Notes under the pieces: model-generated
Database searches by the model: none
The model's input: only the letters and a program-made list of their open reading frames with translations
Told to the model about the DNA's origin: nothing
Shown here: one piece after another, positions 13,715 through 22,479 of the stretch
Position numbering within the stretch: the first letter of the stretch is position 1
Layout: every line of letters starts with the position of its first letter
Program-made: the position numbers and the translations under genes
Assembly (NCBI RefSeq): GCF_900111145.1
Contig: NZ_FOIR01000004.1
Location: 62,001-126,000 of the forward strand
DNA length: 64,000 nt
From: Roseivirga pacifica
GTDB taxonomy: Bacteria > Bacteroidota > Bacteroidia > Cytophagales > Cyclobacteriaceae
Direction of reading: 5' to 3'

Positions 13715-16567
13715 CTAGTGCTTTACCATAACCTTTAAGGTGTATTTCTTTGTTTCGGTAATCAGGTGTAGCAGGTATAAGCCCGGCTTGGTTCCCGAAA
13801 CATCAATTGCTTCTAATTGATTATTCTCCACGCCTACGCTAAAGGCACTATTCCCTTGCATATCTACCATTTCCACAGCCTTTAACCTACCCGGTACCTC
13901 TCCTTTAAAATAAAGTTTACCAGTAGTTGGATTTGGGTAATAAGTGAAATTCGGCAACTCGTCTTCAATACTTGTTACAACACCACTATATACATTCACA
14001 ATGTCTCCAAAGCCTTCTGAGACCTTGGTTGAAGTGTATATTCTGAATTCTCCAGGAAGCATATTCACCTCATGCGAGGTATTATCAACCGTAATAGATT
14101 CACCAGTGATATAATCGAACCACTCACCTGTTTGTGTAAAAGGAACATTTTCGGTTACCTCTGACAGGCCAAAGTTTCCATAAACCACGATGTCCGTATC
14201 ATTATTATCAACTCTGAACTTCCTTGTATCACCGGTTAGGTCAGCAGCATAATTCTCGCGCTGAAACCATGTAGGATTTTGTGTACGCAGATTAATAATT
14301 GCTCTAAATGCTTGCAGCAACTTTCCTCTTTCTTCATCAGTATAGTAGTCCAAACCACCCGTTCCCCATGGAAGCGGTTTATTGCCAGTTCGTCCATTCT
14401 GATCAATGTCTATATCATAGCCCAACTCACCGAACTGCCAAAGCATTTTCGGACCCGGCAACAGGTAAATAAAGGCAGCGTTCATCTTTAGGCGATCTAA
14501 TGCTACATCTAATGATCGCGTGTTATAACTACCCTCAGAAGCGCCATCATGCATTACCTCAAAGATCTGGCGCTGCTCATCATGGCTTTCCATGTATGTA
14601 ACATGTGTTTCGGCTAAACCACCAGTAAACGACTCATTGTTTTGGCCTCCCAGTGCCTTATAATAGGCATAAACCAAGTTTCTCCAGAGCAACATTCCCT
14701 CATCAGCCAATGCAGCTTCCTCACTGGCGTCAGCAAAGTGCTCTAATATCACGTAAGCCTCAGAATCTACTTCCCAAAGCTTATCGGCCATTCTTGTAAG
14801 AATATCAACCCTCGACTGGTCATAATTACCCCAAGCTCCAACATTATTCGGGTTATTGGTTTGGGTAAAGCCTTTAGATAGATCGAAACGATAACCATCA
14901 AAATGATACTCTTGTAACCAATAAGCATTCACAGAATCTACAAAAGCTTGGGTATAGGTACTCTCGTGATTAAAGTCGTAACCAACATTATACGGGTGCG
15001 TTGGGTCTTGATTGAACCAAGGACTGTCGGCCGAAGGCTTACCAGCTGCATCGTCCCAATACATGCGCACCATTGGGTTTAAACCAAAGGCATGGTTGAG
15101 TACCATATCTAGAATAACAGCAATTCCTTCTTGGTGGCAAGCCTGAATAAAGTTCTTCAAATCATCCTTAGTGCCGTAATATTTATCTGGAGCGAAAAAA
15201 TACATAGGATTGTAGCCCCAAGACTCATTGCCTTCAAACTCCATAATCGGCATTAACTCAATTGCATTTACCCCTAGGCTTTTGATGTAACCAAGCGTGT
15301 CAATCAAGTCGTCATAATCGTGTGTTCCAATAAAATCTCGAACGAGTAGTTCGTAAATCACCAAATCCTCTTTGGCAGGGCGTTCCCAACTAGCCTCTGA
15401 AGCATCCCACTCAAATGGGGTTTGGCCTGTTTGAAAAGTAGTGGCGATAGCATAGTCTGTAAAACTGTATTCTGGCACCGCATTATGCACAGAAGACTCA
15501 ATGTATTGGTCATTCCACGGATCAGCCACTTTATCAGCATAGGGGTCTCCCACCTTTATCGTTCCATCTACCCAATATTGAAAAACGTACTCCTGATTTT
15601 CCGTTAGTCCATCCAGTGTCAACCAGAACAGCTCTCCGTCAGGGGTTTGGTTCATTAAGTAATTTTCATTCACTTGCCAGTCGTTCATATCCCCAACAAC
15701 GTAGGCAAACTCCTTATTTGGCGCCTCAAGCACCAAGGTCACCATCGATAGATCTTCATGGTAATTGATTCCCTTTTTGAGCCCAGTTGGTAACTCAGCA
15801 ACAACAGCCGAACCTCTTAACTGAATATTAAAGTTTTGAATTACTTCCAAAGCTTCTCCGGCTACAGTGGCATTAACTTTCAGCTGTCCTTGAACAGCCT
15901 CTTGCGGATAAAAATCATAAGAAATGGAGGTTCCACTATTGACATTAGCAACTTCTTGAAAACCATTTCCGAGATCAAGCGACATACTCATAGCACTTAC
16001 CTCATCGGTCGTTTCTGCTGCGAATGTTACACTTCCTCCTTGTTCAATAAACAGCAACTCGCTAGTTGGAGCGTTAATCGTAATGTAGTTAGAGATATTC
16101 AAATCGATAAAGATATCTCCATTGGCGCTTACGCTTCCGCCATCTATTGTACCTGGCGTACCAGCACCTTTGGCAGACCCATCGGCATTTCGAAACACCA
16201 TGGCCAGTCGAAATACGTTTGTTCCTGCCGGTACACCATAATACTCTCGTGCTGATGGCGTAAGTGTTATTTCCCACTTATCGGTTTCACCCGATACTTT
16301 GGTCATTTTGCCAACACCATCATCAGCACCCCAATTACCCACAACGTATCTATCGTCCCAACCTGTAGCCGTTGGGCTTTCTGTAATCACCCCACCGTGC
16401 ATATATACACTAGCTGCCCCCACCAAACCGGCATCGCCTTGCGTGGCATCAAACACCAATTTTATCTCGTCATCTGCTGTAGCATTGGCAGGTTCAATCT
16501 TCACAATTTGCGCAGTTGCCGCAAACGAAAGACATAATACTAGTAAGGCCGTAAAAAGAGTTTTCAT
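13715..16567 (-). CDS. Secreted GH13 alpha-amylase family protein with T9SS sorting domain
   Basis: Multidomain protein of 950 residues. A signal peptide (MKTLFTALL...ATAQ) is followed by two beta-sandwich regions (about 24-250), a CBM48-like module (about 265-360) with YVVGDMNDWQ, and the GH13 barrel (about 385-830). Catalytic regions: ILDMVLNHAFG, YRFDLSKGF (nucleophile Asp), VILEHF (acid Glu) and ESHDEQ. The C-terminus (YPNPTTGKLYF to the final VMVKH) is a type A T9SS sorting domain, so it should be exported by T9SS and anchored or released. It should cleave starch, glycogen or maltodextrin. I use the ATG at 16567 over a TTG at 16588. A LacI/MalR-type operator lies 124 bases upstream. Confidence 0.92.
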   Translation of the reverse strand: MKTLFTALLVLCLSFAATAQIVKIEPANATADDEIKLVFDATQGDAGLVGAASVYMHGGVITESPTATGWDDRYVVGNWGADDGVGKMTKVSGETDKWEITLTPSAREYYGVPAGTNVFRLAMVFRNADGSAKGAGTPGTIDGGSVSANGDIFIDLNISNYITINAPTSELLFIEQGGSVTFAAETTDEVSAMSMSLDLGNGFQEVANVNSGTSISYDFYPQEAVQGQLKVNATVAGEALEVIQNFNIQLRGSAVVAELPTGLKKGINYHEDLSMVTLVLEAPNKEFAYVVGDMNDWQVNENYLMNQTPDGELFWLTLDGLTENQEYVFQYWVDGTIKVGDPYADKVADPWNDQYIESSVHNAVPEYSFTDYAIATTFQTGQTPFEWDASEASWERPAKEDLVIYELLVRDFIGTHDYDDLIDTLGYIKSLGVNAIELMPIMEFEGNESWGYNPMYFFAPDKYYGTKDDLKNFIQACHQEGIAVILDMVLNHAFGLNPMVRMYWDDAAGKPSADSPWFNQDPTHPYNVGYDFNHESTYTQAFVDSVNAYWLQEYHFDGYRFDLSKGFTQTNNPNNVGAWGNYDQSRVDILTRMADKLWEVDSEAYVILEHFADASEEAALADEGMLLWRNLVYAYYKALGGQNNESFTGGLAETHVTYMESHDEQRQIFEVMHDGASEGSYNTRSLDVALDRLKMNAAFIYLLPGPKMLWQFGELGYDIDIDQNGRTGNKPLPWGTGGLDYYTDEERGKLLQAFRAIINLRTQNPTWFQRENYAADLTGDTRKFRVDNNDTDIVVYGNFGLSEVTENVPFTQTGEWFDYITGESITVDNTSHEVNMLPGEFRIYTSTKVSEGFGDIVNVYSGVVTSIEDELPNFTYYPNPTTGKLYFKGEVPGRLKAVEMVDMQGNSAFSVGVENNQLEAIDVSGTKPGLYLLHLITETKKYTLKVMVKH

Positions 16568-16635
16568 AGGTGTACGGGTTTGGTTCAAAGCACTTTCACA
16601 ATAACTAATGAGTCAAATATGAACAACGCCTCATT

Positions 16636-16654
16636 CAATATTACTGAAATATTG
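16636..16654. repeat. Inverted repeat upstream of the amylase gene
   Basis: CAATATT (16636-16642) and AATATTG (16648-16654) with a five-base spacer, about 70 bases before the amylase start. It could be a regulator site or leader hairpin; no function is known. Confidence 0.35.
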
Positions 16655-16690
16655 TCAGCAACAAGGAATAACCAACCTGCTATCTGCTAT

Positions 16691-16702
16691 GCAAACGTTT
16701 GT
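16691..16702. promoter_or_regulatory. LacI/MalR-type operator upstream of the amylase
   Basis: GCAAACGTTTGT contains the perfect palindrome CAAACGTTTG (16692-16701). Maltose regulators of the LacI family (MalR) bind GCAAACGTTTGC-like sites, and this one lies between the transporter stop and the amylase start. Function is inferred from the sequence match and context. No LacI regulator gene is in the window. Confidence 0.55.
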
Positions 16703-16707
16703 TTACT

Positions 16708-17994
16708 TTAGACTTTAGGCACCACCACATTTCTAAGCAATAGCATACCAATAATGAAAAACACACTCAACCCAAGCGCGCTATAACGCATTGAACCTGT
16801 GAGCCATTCGATACTACCATATGCAATTGTTCCGGCAACAATGGACACATTAAAAGTTACGTCATAAAAGCTAAAAAAGGATGCATGGTCTTTTGTATCG
16901 ACAGGAATTAACTTTGAGTAGGTAGCCCTCGATAGTGACTGTACTCCCCCCATTACCAAACCTACAATAACCGCTAGGGCAAAGAATTGATATTGTTCGG
17001 ATACGAAAAACGCCAAAAGACAAATGGCTATCCAAATAAAAATCATGCTAACAAGCGAATAGACATTACCCTTCTTTTGAGAGATTTGAGCAAACAAATA
17101 TGCACCACCAATGGCCACCAACTGAATGATTAACACTATTCCGATGAGAGCCTCAGTCTCCATTTTCAGCTCCTTTGAGCCGAACAGTGTAGCCAAATAC
17201 ATTACCGCCTGAACACCCGCATTGTAGAAGAAAAAAGCCAACACAAAACGCTGCACATTCGGCATCTGCTTTATCTGTCCATACACACCTCTAAGCTCTT
17301 CATATCCTTTCTTCAACCAACTACCATCTGCCTTGCGTTTAAAGGGGTTCTTTGGCAAACGAGTAAACGGAATCTGCGAAAACCCAATCCACCACAGCGC
17401 TACGGTAACAAATGATATCCTAGAGGGCAGAGAGCTTCCTTCTTCCATACCAAAGGTTTGCGGCATGGTTATCATAGCTAAGTTCAAAATCAACAAAATA
17501 ACGCTACCTATATACCCTAAGGAATAGCCCTTTGCGCTCAACTTATCGAACCGATCGGGCGTGGCTATTTCAGGCAGGTATGCATCGTAAAAAACCAAGC
17601 TACCAGAGTACCCTACACTGGCCACTATGGCCATCATAATCCCGAAGGTCACATTATCTCCATCGAAAAAGTACATGGCACCACAAGCTAAAGCACCCAG
17701 GTAAACAAACATTTTTAGAAACAGTCGCTTCTTGCCAGAGTAATCGGCAATACCTGTTAGCAAAGGTAAAATTAGTGCTGTGAACAAAAATGAGAAGGAA
17801 AGCGCGTAACTGTAAAGCACCGTATTGGGAAACTGCATCCCGAAAAAATCAACTAAAGTAGAGCCGTCCTCTTTAGTTGTTACCACTTCATAATAAATCG
17901 GAAAAACCGCTGTAGTAATGGTAAGTGAGTACACTGAATTGGCCCAGTCGTACATGCACCATGCATTGGTAATGCGCTTGTTGTTCAACTCCAT
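16708..17994 (-). CDS. MFS transporter, UMF1 / Atg22-like family
   Basis: A 428-residue inner-membrane transporter with about twelve membrane segments. The start MELNNKRITNAWCMYDWANS, with the conserved YDWANS motif in the first segment, identifies the UMF1 family of the major facilitator superfamily. The DYSGKKRLFLK loop after the second segment is the MFS motif A region. GGVQSLSRATYSKLIP near residue 345 is also family-typical. The substrate is unknown in bacteria. The ATG at 17994 is preferred to a TTG at 18012. It lies upstream of the amylase on the same strand with an operator between, so the two may be separate units that share a carbohydrate theme. Confidence 0.85.
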   Translation of the reverse strand: MELNNKRITNAWCMYDWANSVYSLTITTAVFPIYYEVVTTKEDGSTLVDFFGMQFPNTVLYSYALSFSFLFTALILPLLTGIADYSGKKRLFLKMFVYLGALACGAMYFFDGDNVTFGIMMAIVASVGYSGSLVFYDAYLPEIATPDRFDKLSAKGYSLGYIGSVILLILNLAMITMPQTFGMEEGSSLPSRISFVTVALWWIGFSQIPFTRLPKNPFKRKADGSWLKKGYEELRGVYGQIKQMPNVQRFVLAFFFYNAGVQAVMYLATLFGSKELKMETEALIGIVLIIQLVAIGGAYLFAQISQKKGNVYSLVSMIFIWIAICLLAFFVSEQYQFFALAVIVGLVMGGVQSLSRATYSKLIPVDTKDHASFFSFYDVTFNVSIVAGTIAYGSIEWLTGSMRYSALGLSVFFIIGMLLLRNVVVPKV

Positions 17995-18010
17995 AATCGG
18001 AAGATAAGGC

Positions 18011-18040
18011 AAAAAAAAAGAGACCTACAAGGTCTCTTTT
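18011..18040 (-). terminator. Rho-independent terminator after the exbB-exbD operon
   Basis: AGAGACC (18019-18025) pairs with GGTCTCT (18031-18037). On the minus strand the stem is followed by eight or more T residues (A run at 18011-18018). It lies 22 bases beyond the last exbD stop codon. Confidence 0.85.
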
Positions 18041-18061
18041 ATATAATAGAAAAGTTATTTC

Positions 18062-18523
18062 TTAATCCTCGTCAGTTTTTTGAGGAGTAGCATACATGAT
18101 CTTACGAGCATTAGCTTCTCTCAATTCTGTCTGTATATCTACAATGATACCCATTTTGGTTTCATTGTCAACCTTCATTGAGATCGTGATCTGGTCACGC
18201 TCAACTTCGCTAAGCTTAGCTTTCTCTTCGTTCACCCATTTCACCACACCATCGATACCGATGAATACATCGTTAGCCTGAATTAAAGGCTCTGTACCGA
18301 AAGTTGGATCTTTGGGCTTACCAACGTAGAGGTAAGACACAAGCTTTTTCTTTTCAAGCTTTACCAACTGCTCCGCTCTAGGGATTCTTTGTTCTACCTT
18401 AAGTTCTGTTTCTCTCAATACGGTAGTTACCATAAAGAAGAACAAAAGCATAAAGATAATATCCGGAAGTGCTGCCGTTGGAATATCCTGACTTGATGAA
18501 GTCTTTTTCTTAAACTTTGACAT
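18062..18523 (-). CDS. exbD: ExbD/TolR-family biopolymer transport protein (second copy)
   Basis: A 153-residue protein with a single membrane segment near residues 20-40 and a periplasmic domain. In the segment, ALPDIIFMLLFFFMVTT carries the conserved proton-pathway Asp. It is the stator partner of an ExbB channel and supplies energy to TonB. It differs from the other ExbD in the same operon (220 residues), so the two may form a heteromeric stator or serve different TonB proteins. It is the last gene of a four-gene operon with 2-26 base gaps, and a terminator follows. Confidence 0.9.
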   Translation of the reverse strand: MSKFKKKTSSSQDIPTAALPDIIFMLLFFFMVTTVLRETELKVEQRIPRAEQLVKLEKKKLVSYLYVGKPKDPTFGTEPLIQANDVFIGIDGVVKWVNEEKAKLSEVERDQITISMKVDNETKMGIIVDIQTELREANARKIMYATPQKTDED

Positions 18524-18525
18524 AA

Positions 18526-19188
18526 TTAACTTCCGCTTTTAGTTGGTTCTGCAATTGAAATCGCCTTAGGAATACCCATTCTTGCATCGTCATAAAGTTT
18601 CTTTTGACGTGGGTCGTTCCTGTTAAGCTTTCTAAATTCTTCATCTGAAAGACCTACGCGCTCACCATATATTCTATTGTAAGCGGCATTAAGTTCATCA
18701 AGAATCTGAATAAAGATTTCGTAGCTACTACCACGGTCAGCTTTTAGCGATACAATCGCTGAGCTTGGACCGTCTGAAGATTCGCTGTCACTCAAACTAC
18801 GAGAGATGTATGACTTCATAGAAGCTGGTAGTGAATTGTAAACGTCAATATCACTTACTTTATCGCTTCCTTTTTTGTTACTGCTTGGATCACCAAAGTT
18901 CAGTACGAAGTCGTATACCATTTCTCTAATCTGAGAGATATCATCTAGTGGCTCGTCTTCCACCAACAGTTTGTCTGCAGAGTTTACCTGAATTTTAAAG
19001 ATATTTCTCTGTTGTTGCTTAATCTCAATTGGCTCATCGTCCTCTTGTTTAGGAGGCAACAGCAATGTAAGACCCTTGTTGGTGGCAATTTGAGTAGTCA
19101 CTAGGAAGAAGATAAGAAGTAGGAATGCGATATCGGCCATTGAGCCGGCATTCACTTCTTGGCTTCCTTTGTCTTTACTTCTTGCCAT
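18526..19188 (-). CDS. exbD: ExbD/TolR-family biopolymer transport protein (first copy, long form)
   Basis: The protein has 220 residues. The membrane segment includes SMADIAFLLLIFFLVTT with the conserved Asp. The periplasmic part is about 170 residues, longer than a typical ExbD of about 140, because of a serine- and aspartate-rich stretch near residues 95-140. In Bacteroidota a long and a short ExbD usually follow one ExbB, as here. It should couple proton flow to TonB and so support SusC-type receptors such as the one at 35496-38990. Confidence 0.9.
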   Translation of the reverse strand: MARSKDKGSQEVNAGSMADIAFLLLIFFLVTTQIATNKGLTLLLPPKQEDDEPIEIKQQQRNIFKIQVNSADKLLVEDEPLDDISQIREMVYDFVLNFGDPSSNKKGSDKVSDIDVYNSLPASMKSYISRSLSDSESSDGPSSAIVSLKADRGSSYEIFIQILDELNAAYNRIYGERVGLSDEEFRKLNRNDPRQKKLYDDARMGIPKAISIAEPTKSGS

Positions 19189-19192
19189 AATC

Positions 19193-19552
19193 TTATTTTA
19201 TAATTCTTGCAACTGAAGAATAAATCAATCCCACTACTGCTAGTACTAGCAACACTAGTGTTGTAGTCATAGCACCACCTACAAGTCTGTAAACCTGAAT
19301 AGTGCCATCAGCAGTTGGGTCCATTTTGTTTGCTTCGAAAGCTGTAGTAGCCAAAGAATCTAGTTCGGCAGGAGCCATCGAGTATCCGATGAAAAAGATC
19401 ACCACCAGTAGAATAACACCTGCAGCACTTTTGATAAGAGATTTAGGGTTATTCAACGAGTTAATCAAGTTCATGATAATAGCCGCAGCAGCAGCTACTA
19501 TTATGAGTGCATATGCGGCATATAAGCCTATGTCAATCCACTGTTCGCTCAT
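19193..19552 (-). CDS. Small membrane protein in the exb operon
   Basis: A 119-residue protein with three predicted membrane segments: about 8-28, 40-58 and 90-115. There is no signal sequence and no motif I can name. It lies between exbB and the first exbD with gaps of 26 and 4 bases, the place where Bacteroidota often carry such a protein. The position suggests an accessory part of the proton-channel complex, but that is inference. Confidence 0.75.
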   Translation of the reverse strand: MSEQWIDIGLYAAYALIIVAAAAAIIMNLINSLNNPKSLIKSAAGVILLVVIFFIGYSMAPAELDSLATTAFEANKMDPTADGTIQVYRLVGGAMTTTLVLLVLAVVGLIYSSVARIIK

Positions 19553-19578
19553 AACTTACGTTGTTTAAAGTGGAAAAA

Positions 19579-20382
19579 TTATTTAGATAGGTTGTGCTTC
19601 ACCAAAAGATCTACTAGTGAGATAGAAGCGTCTTCCATTGAGTTTACAATAGAATCGATTTTAGATACACAGTAGTTGTAGAACAACTGAAGGATAATCG
19701 CTACGATTAGACCAGCAACAGTTGTCAAAAGTGCCACTTTAATACCACCTGCAACCAAAGAAGGAGAAATATCACCAGCAGCCTGGATAGAGTCGAATGC
19801 ACCGATCATACCGATTACAGTACCCATGAAACCAAGCATTGGAGCCAAAGAGATGAAAAGTGAAATCCAAACCAATCCTCTTTCCAAACGACCCATTTCT
19901 ACTGAACCGTAAGCGATAACTGATTTCTCAACCATTTCGATTCCCTCAGACATTCTCATAAGTCCTTGAGTAAAGATAGACGCAACTGGTCCTCTTGTAT
20001 TTCTAGTTACTTCTTTTGCAGCTTCAACGCCTCCTGACTCAAGAGCATCTTCTACTTTGCTCAAAAGTTTCGAAGTATTAGTAGTAGCCAAGTTCAAGCT
20101 GATGATTCTTTCGATAGCGATTGCTAAACCAAGGATCAAACAGATTAATACTGGTGACATAAAGGTTGGGTCACCTTCGATGAACTTAGATTTGATTACT
20201 TGATCAAAAGACTCAGCTTCATCAGCACCCATGTCATCAGAGTAATCTGGCTCTTCTGGATATGTGTCTTCTACAACTTGTGTTGTGTCTGCTCCGGCAT
20301 CTGTAGTATCATCTTGCGCTACAGCATTAAATCCCATGGCCATTACACCTAGGATCATTAGTAAAGAGAATAACTTTTTCAT
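19579..20382 (-). CDS. exbB: ExbB/TolQ-family proton channel
   Basis: The protein has 267 residues with three core membrane segments in the ExbB/MotA/TolQ fold. Key motifs are LAPMLGFMGTVIGMIGAFDSI and GGIKVALLTTVAGLIVAI (residues about 175-235), with the conserved Thr and Glu pathway region. Unlike the E. coli protein it has a signal-like N-terminus (MKKLFSLLMILGVMAMGF) and an acidic, Asp/Glu/Thr-rich periplasmic stretch before the first core segment, a Bacteroidota form. First gene of the exbB-hyp-exbD-exbD operon and should power TonB-dependent uptake. Confidence 0.92.
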   Translation of the reverse strand: MKKLFSLLMILGVMAMGFNAVAQDDTTDAGADTTQVVEDTYPEEPDYSDDMGADEAESFDQVIKSKFIEGDPTFMSPVLICLILGLAIAIERIISLNLATTNTSKLLSKVEDALESGGVEAAKEVTRNTRGPVASIFTQGLMRMSEGIEMVEKSVIAYGSVEMGRLERGLVWISLFISLAPMLGFMGTVIGMIGAFDSIQAAGDISPSLVAGGIKVALLTTVAGLIVAIILQLFYNYCVSKIDSIVNSMEDASISLVDLLVKHNLSK

Positions 20383-20476
20383 AGTCTAGTTTTGATTAAT
20401 AAAAGGTTAAAACGGTTTCTAAATTATTAATAAATATTGTTACAAAGAAATTTACACTTAAAGATTTAGTTGTAAG

Positions 20477-20564
20477 CAGAGAGGAAGGGATTCGAACCCT
20501 CGATACCCTTTAGGGGTATACACACTTTCCAGGCGTGCTCCTTCAACCACTCGGACACCTCTCT
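20477..20564 (-). tRNA. tRNA-Ser (anticodon GGA)
   Basis: Type II tRNA of 88 bases. The acceptor arms AGAGAGG and CCTCTCT pair perfectly (5' end at 20564, discriminator G at 20477). The D arm begins TCCGAGTGG, the anticodon arm is CACGC-CTGGAAA-GTGTG with anticodon GGA, and a long variable arm (TACCC/GGGTA) follows, as expected for serine. The T loop is TTCGAAT. CCA is not encoded. It reads UCC and UCU codons. Confidence 0.97.
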
Positions 20565-20605
20565 CGGTAACTCTACGCTTCTCGCAGGGTGACAAATAAA
20601 TTAAT

Positions 20606-20633
20606 AAATATCGCACTATGCAAGCCGATATTT
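20606..20633 (-). terminator. Possible terminator after the asparaginase operon
   Basis: AAATATCG (20606-20613) and CGATATTT (20626-20633) form an 8-base inverted repeat with a 12-base loop, 24 bases past the ansA stop codon. On the minus strand a T-rich but interrupted tract follows. Confidence 0.4.
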
Positions 20634-20656
20634 GTTTTTTGTAAGAGTTCCAGTAA

Positions 20657-21718
20657 CTAAGTCATTTCGCCTCGTATGGGCGTAATAAGGCACTTTTTTA
20701 TGTCAGCGGTGGCTGTGTACCTTTCAAAGGCAAACATCATTTTTGTAATGGCAGCTTCGCTTGTCATATCCGATCCGCTCATTACACCAGCTTTATCTAA
20801 GGCCGAACTTGTTTCATATTTACCATGAACCACGTTGCCTCCATTGCACTGCGAGATATTCAAAATTATTTTACCAGTGGCCACAGCTTGCTTTAAAAGC
20901 GCTATAAAAGATTCGCTATTCGGCACATTTCCAGCACCATAGCTCTCTAAAACTACTCCCTTAAGGTTTTCGTCTGCCAAAAATCTTTCGACCCAGCGGT
21001 TACTCAAACTCGGAAAAAGTTTTAGTATAGCAACGTTCTGTTCCATGCCAGTGTATAATTCCAGCACTTCATCATTATAAGGTTTTAGGTAACTCCAACG
21101 GTAATCTATTGAAATTCCGGCCTCTGCAAGTATTGGGTAATTCTCCGATTCAAAAGCATCGAACTGTTGGCTCTCAACTTTCTTTGAACGGTTACCCCTG
21201 AGTAGTACGTGGTTAAAGAAAATACACACTTCAGTGATTATCGGCTTGCCATCTTTTTTGTCGGCCGCTATCTCTACCGATGTAATAAAGTTATCGTGAC
21301 CATCGGAACGTGGCGAGGCTATAGGCAATTGAGCCCCGGTAAATATCACAGGTTTGTTAAGGCCATTGAGCATATAACTTACTGCCGATGCCGAATACGC
21401 CATGGTATCGGTACCGTGCAAAACAATGAAGCCATCAAACTTATCGTAGTGGTTATAAATAATCTCGGCCATTTTTTGCCAATGATTAATCGCCACGTTG
21501 CTTGAATCAATTGGCTCTTCAAAAGAAATTACCGACAGATTGACGTTCAGTTCTTTTAAAACAGGAACACGGGAGAACACCTGTTCAAAGCCACATGGAG
21601 CAAGTGCACCATTTTCATCATAATCCATCCCTAACGTTCCTCCGGTATAGATTATTAAGATATTGGCCTTTGGCTTTTCTACCCAGTTAAACTCTTTTAT
21701 ATCCTTGGTTTTAATCAT
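20657..21718 (-). CDS. ansA: Type I (cytoplasmic) L-asparaginase
   Basis: Hydrolyses asparagine to aspartate and ammonia. At 353 residues it fits the type I form and has no signal peptide. The first catalytic threonine lies in YTGGTLGM and the second in LHGTDTMAYSASA, with the active-site Lys in the later RSDGHDNF/ITSVE region. Last gene of a seven-gene minus-strand operon; its ATG overlaps the end of the tatD gene by eight bases. Why it belongs with glycan genes is unclear. Confidence 0.93.
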   Translation of the reverse strand: MIKTKDIKEFNWVEKPKANILIIYTGGTLGMDYDENGALAPCGFEQVFSRVPVLKELNVNLSVISFEEPIDSSNVAINHWQKMAEIIYNHYDKFDGFIVLHGTDTMAYSASAVSYMLNGLNKPVIFTGAQLPIASPRSDGHDNFITSVEIAADKKDGKPIITEVCIFFNHVLLRGNRSKKVESQQFDAFESENYPILAEAGISIDYRWSYLKPYNDEVLELYTGMEQNVAILKLFPSLSNRWVERFLADENLKGVVLESYGAGNVPNSESFIALLKQAVATGKIILNISQCNGGNVVHGKYETSSALDKAGVMSGSDMTSEAAITKMMFAFERYTATADIKKCLITPIRGEMT

Positions 21719-22478
21719 TGGCTTTAAAAAGTTTTAAGGCGTTCTTGGTTGTAATGCTGTCCACTTCTTCGATTGGCATTTGCAGTAAATCCCCCACTCT
21801 TTGGGCTACCAAATTAACATAGGCTGGCTCGTTGCGCTTACCCCTATGCGGCACTGGAGCCAAATAAGGGCTATCGGTTTCCAACACTACATAATCCATG
21901 TCCAACTCAGGAATCACCTTATCCATCCCTCCATTTTTAAAGGTACTCACCCCTCCTAACCCGACATGAAAACCGAGCGCTTTAATTCTTTCGGCCTGCG
22001 CTACACTGCCCACAAAGCAATGAAAAACGCCTGTCAAATCATCTGTTTTGAGCTCCTCCACCAAGTCAATCGTCATATCGATTGACTCGCGGCAGTGAAT
22101 AATGATGGGCAACATGTACTGCTTAGCCCACTCCGACTGTATCTTAAACGCCTCTATCTGCTGGTCGATCAATGATTTATCCCAATAAAGGTCTGTCCCC
22201 ATCTCGCCTATGGCCGCAAACTTTCGTTTACCCAGCCACTCTTCTACTATGTACAGCTCTTTCTCAAAGTCTTTCTTTACCGAACAAGGGTGTAAGCCCA
22301 TGGTGGCGAAACAAAAACCGGGATTATCCTCTTCCAACTGCAGCATGCCATCAATACTGGTGTGATCAATATTGGGCATGTAAATTCTTTCTATACCTTG
22401 CTCTCGTGCTCTTTCGAGCATATCCTTGCTATCATCCTTAAACTGATCGGCATAAATATGAGCATGCGTATCTATCAT
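21711..22478 (-). CDS. tatD: TatD-family metal-dependent DNase
   Basis: A 255-residue TIM-barrel hydrolase. Metal ligands are visible: MIDTHAHIYAD (HxH), GEMGTDLYWD (Glu), IIHCRES and FHCFVGS (His), and LETDSPYLAP (Asp). The family acts as 3'-5' DNA exonuclease and in repair or D-aminoacyl removal. It overlaps ansA downstream and lies one base from the glycosyltransferase stop upstream, so translation is probably coupled. Confidence 0.92.
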   Translation of the reverse strand: MIDTHAHIYADQFKDDSKDMLERAREQGIERIYMPNIDHTSIDGMLQLEEDNPGFCFATMGLHPCSVKKDFEKELYIVEEWLGKRKFAAIGEMGTDLYWDKSLIDQQIEAFKIQSEWAKQYMLPIIIHCRESIDMTIDLVEELKTDDLTGVFHCFVGSVAQAERIKALGFHVGLGGVSTFKNGGMDKVIPELDMDYVVLETDSPYLAPVPHRGKRNEPAYVNLVAQRVGDLLQMPIEEVDSITTKNALKLFKAND

Positions 22479-22479
22479 A

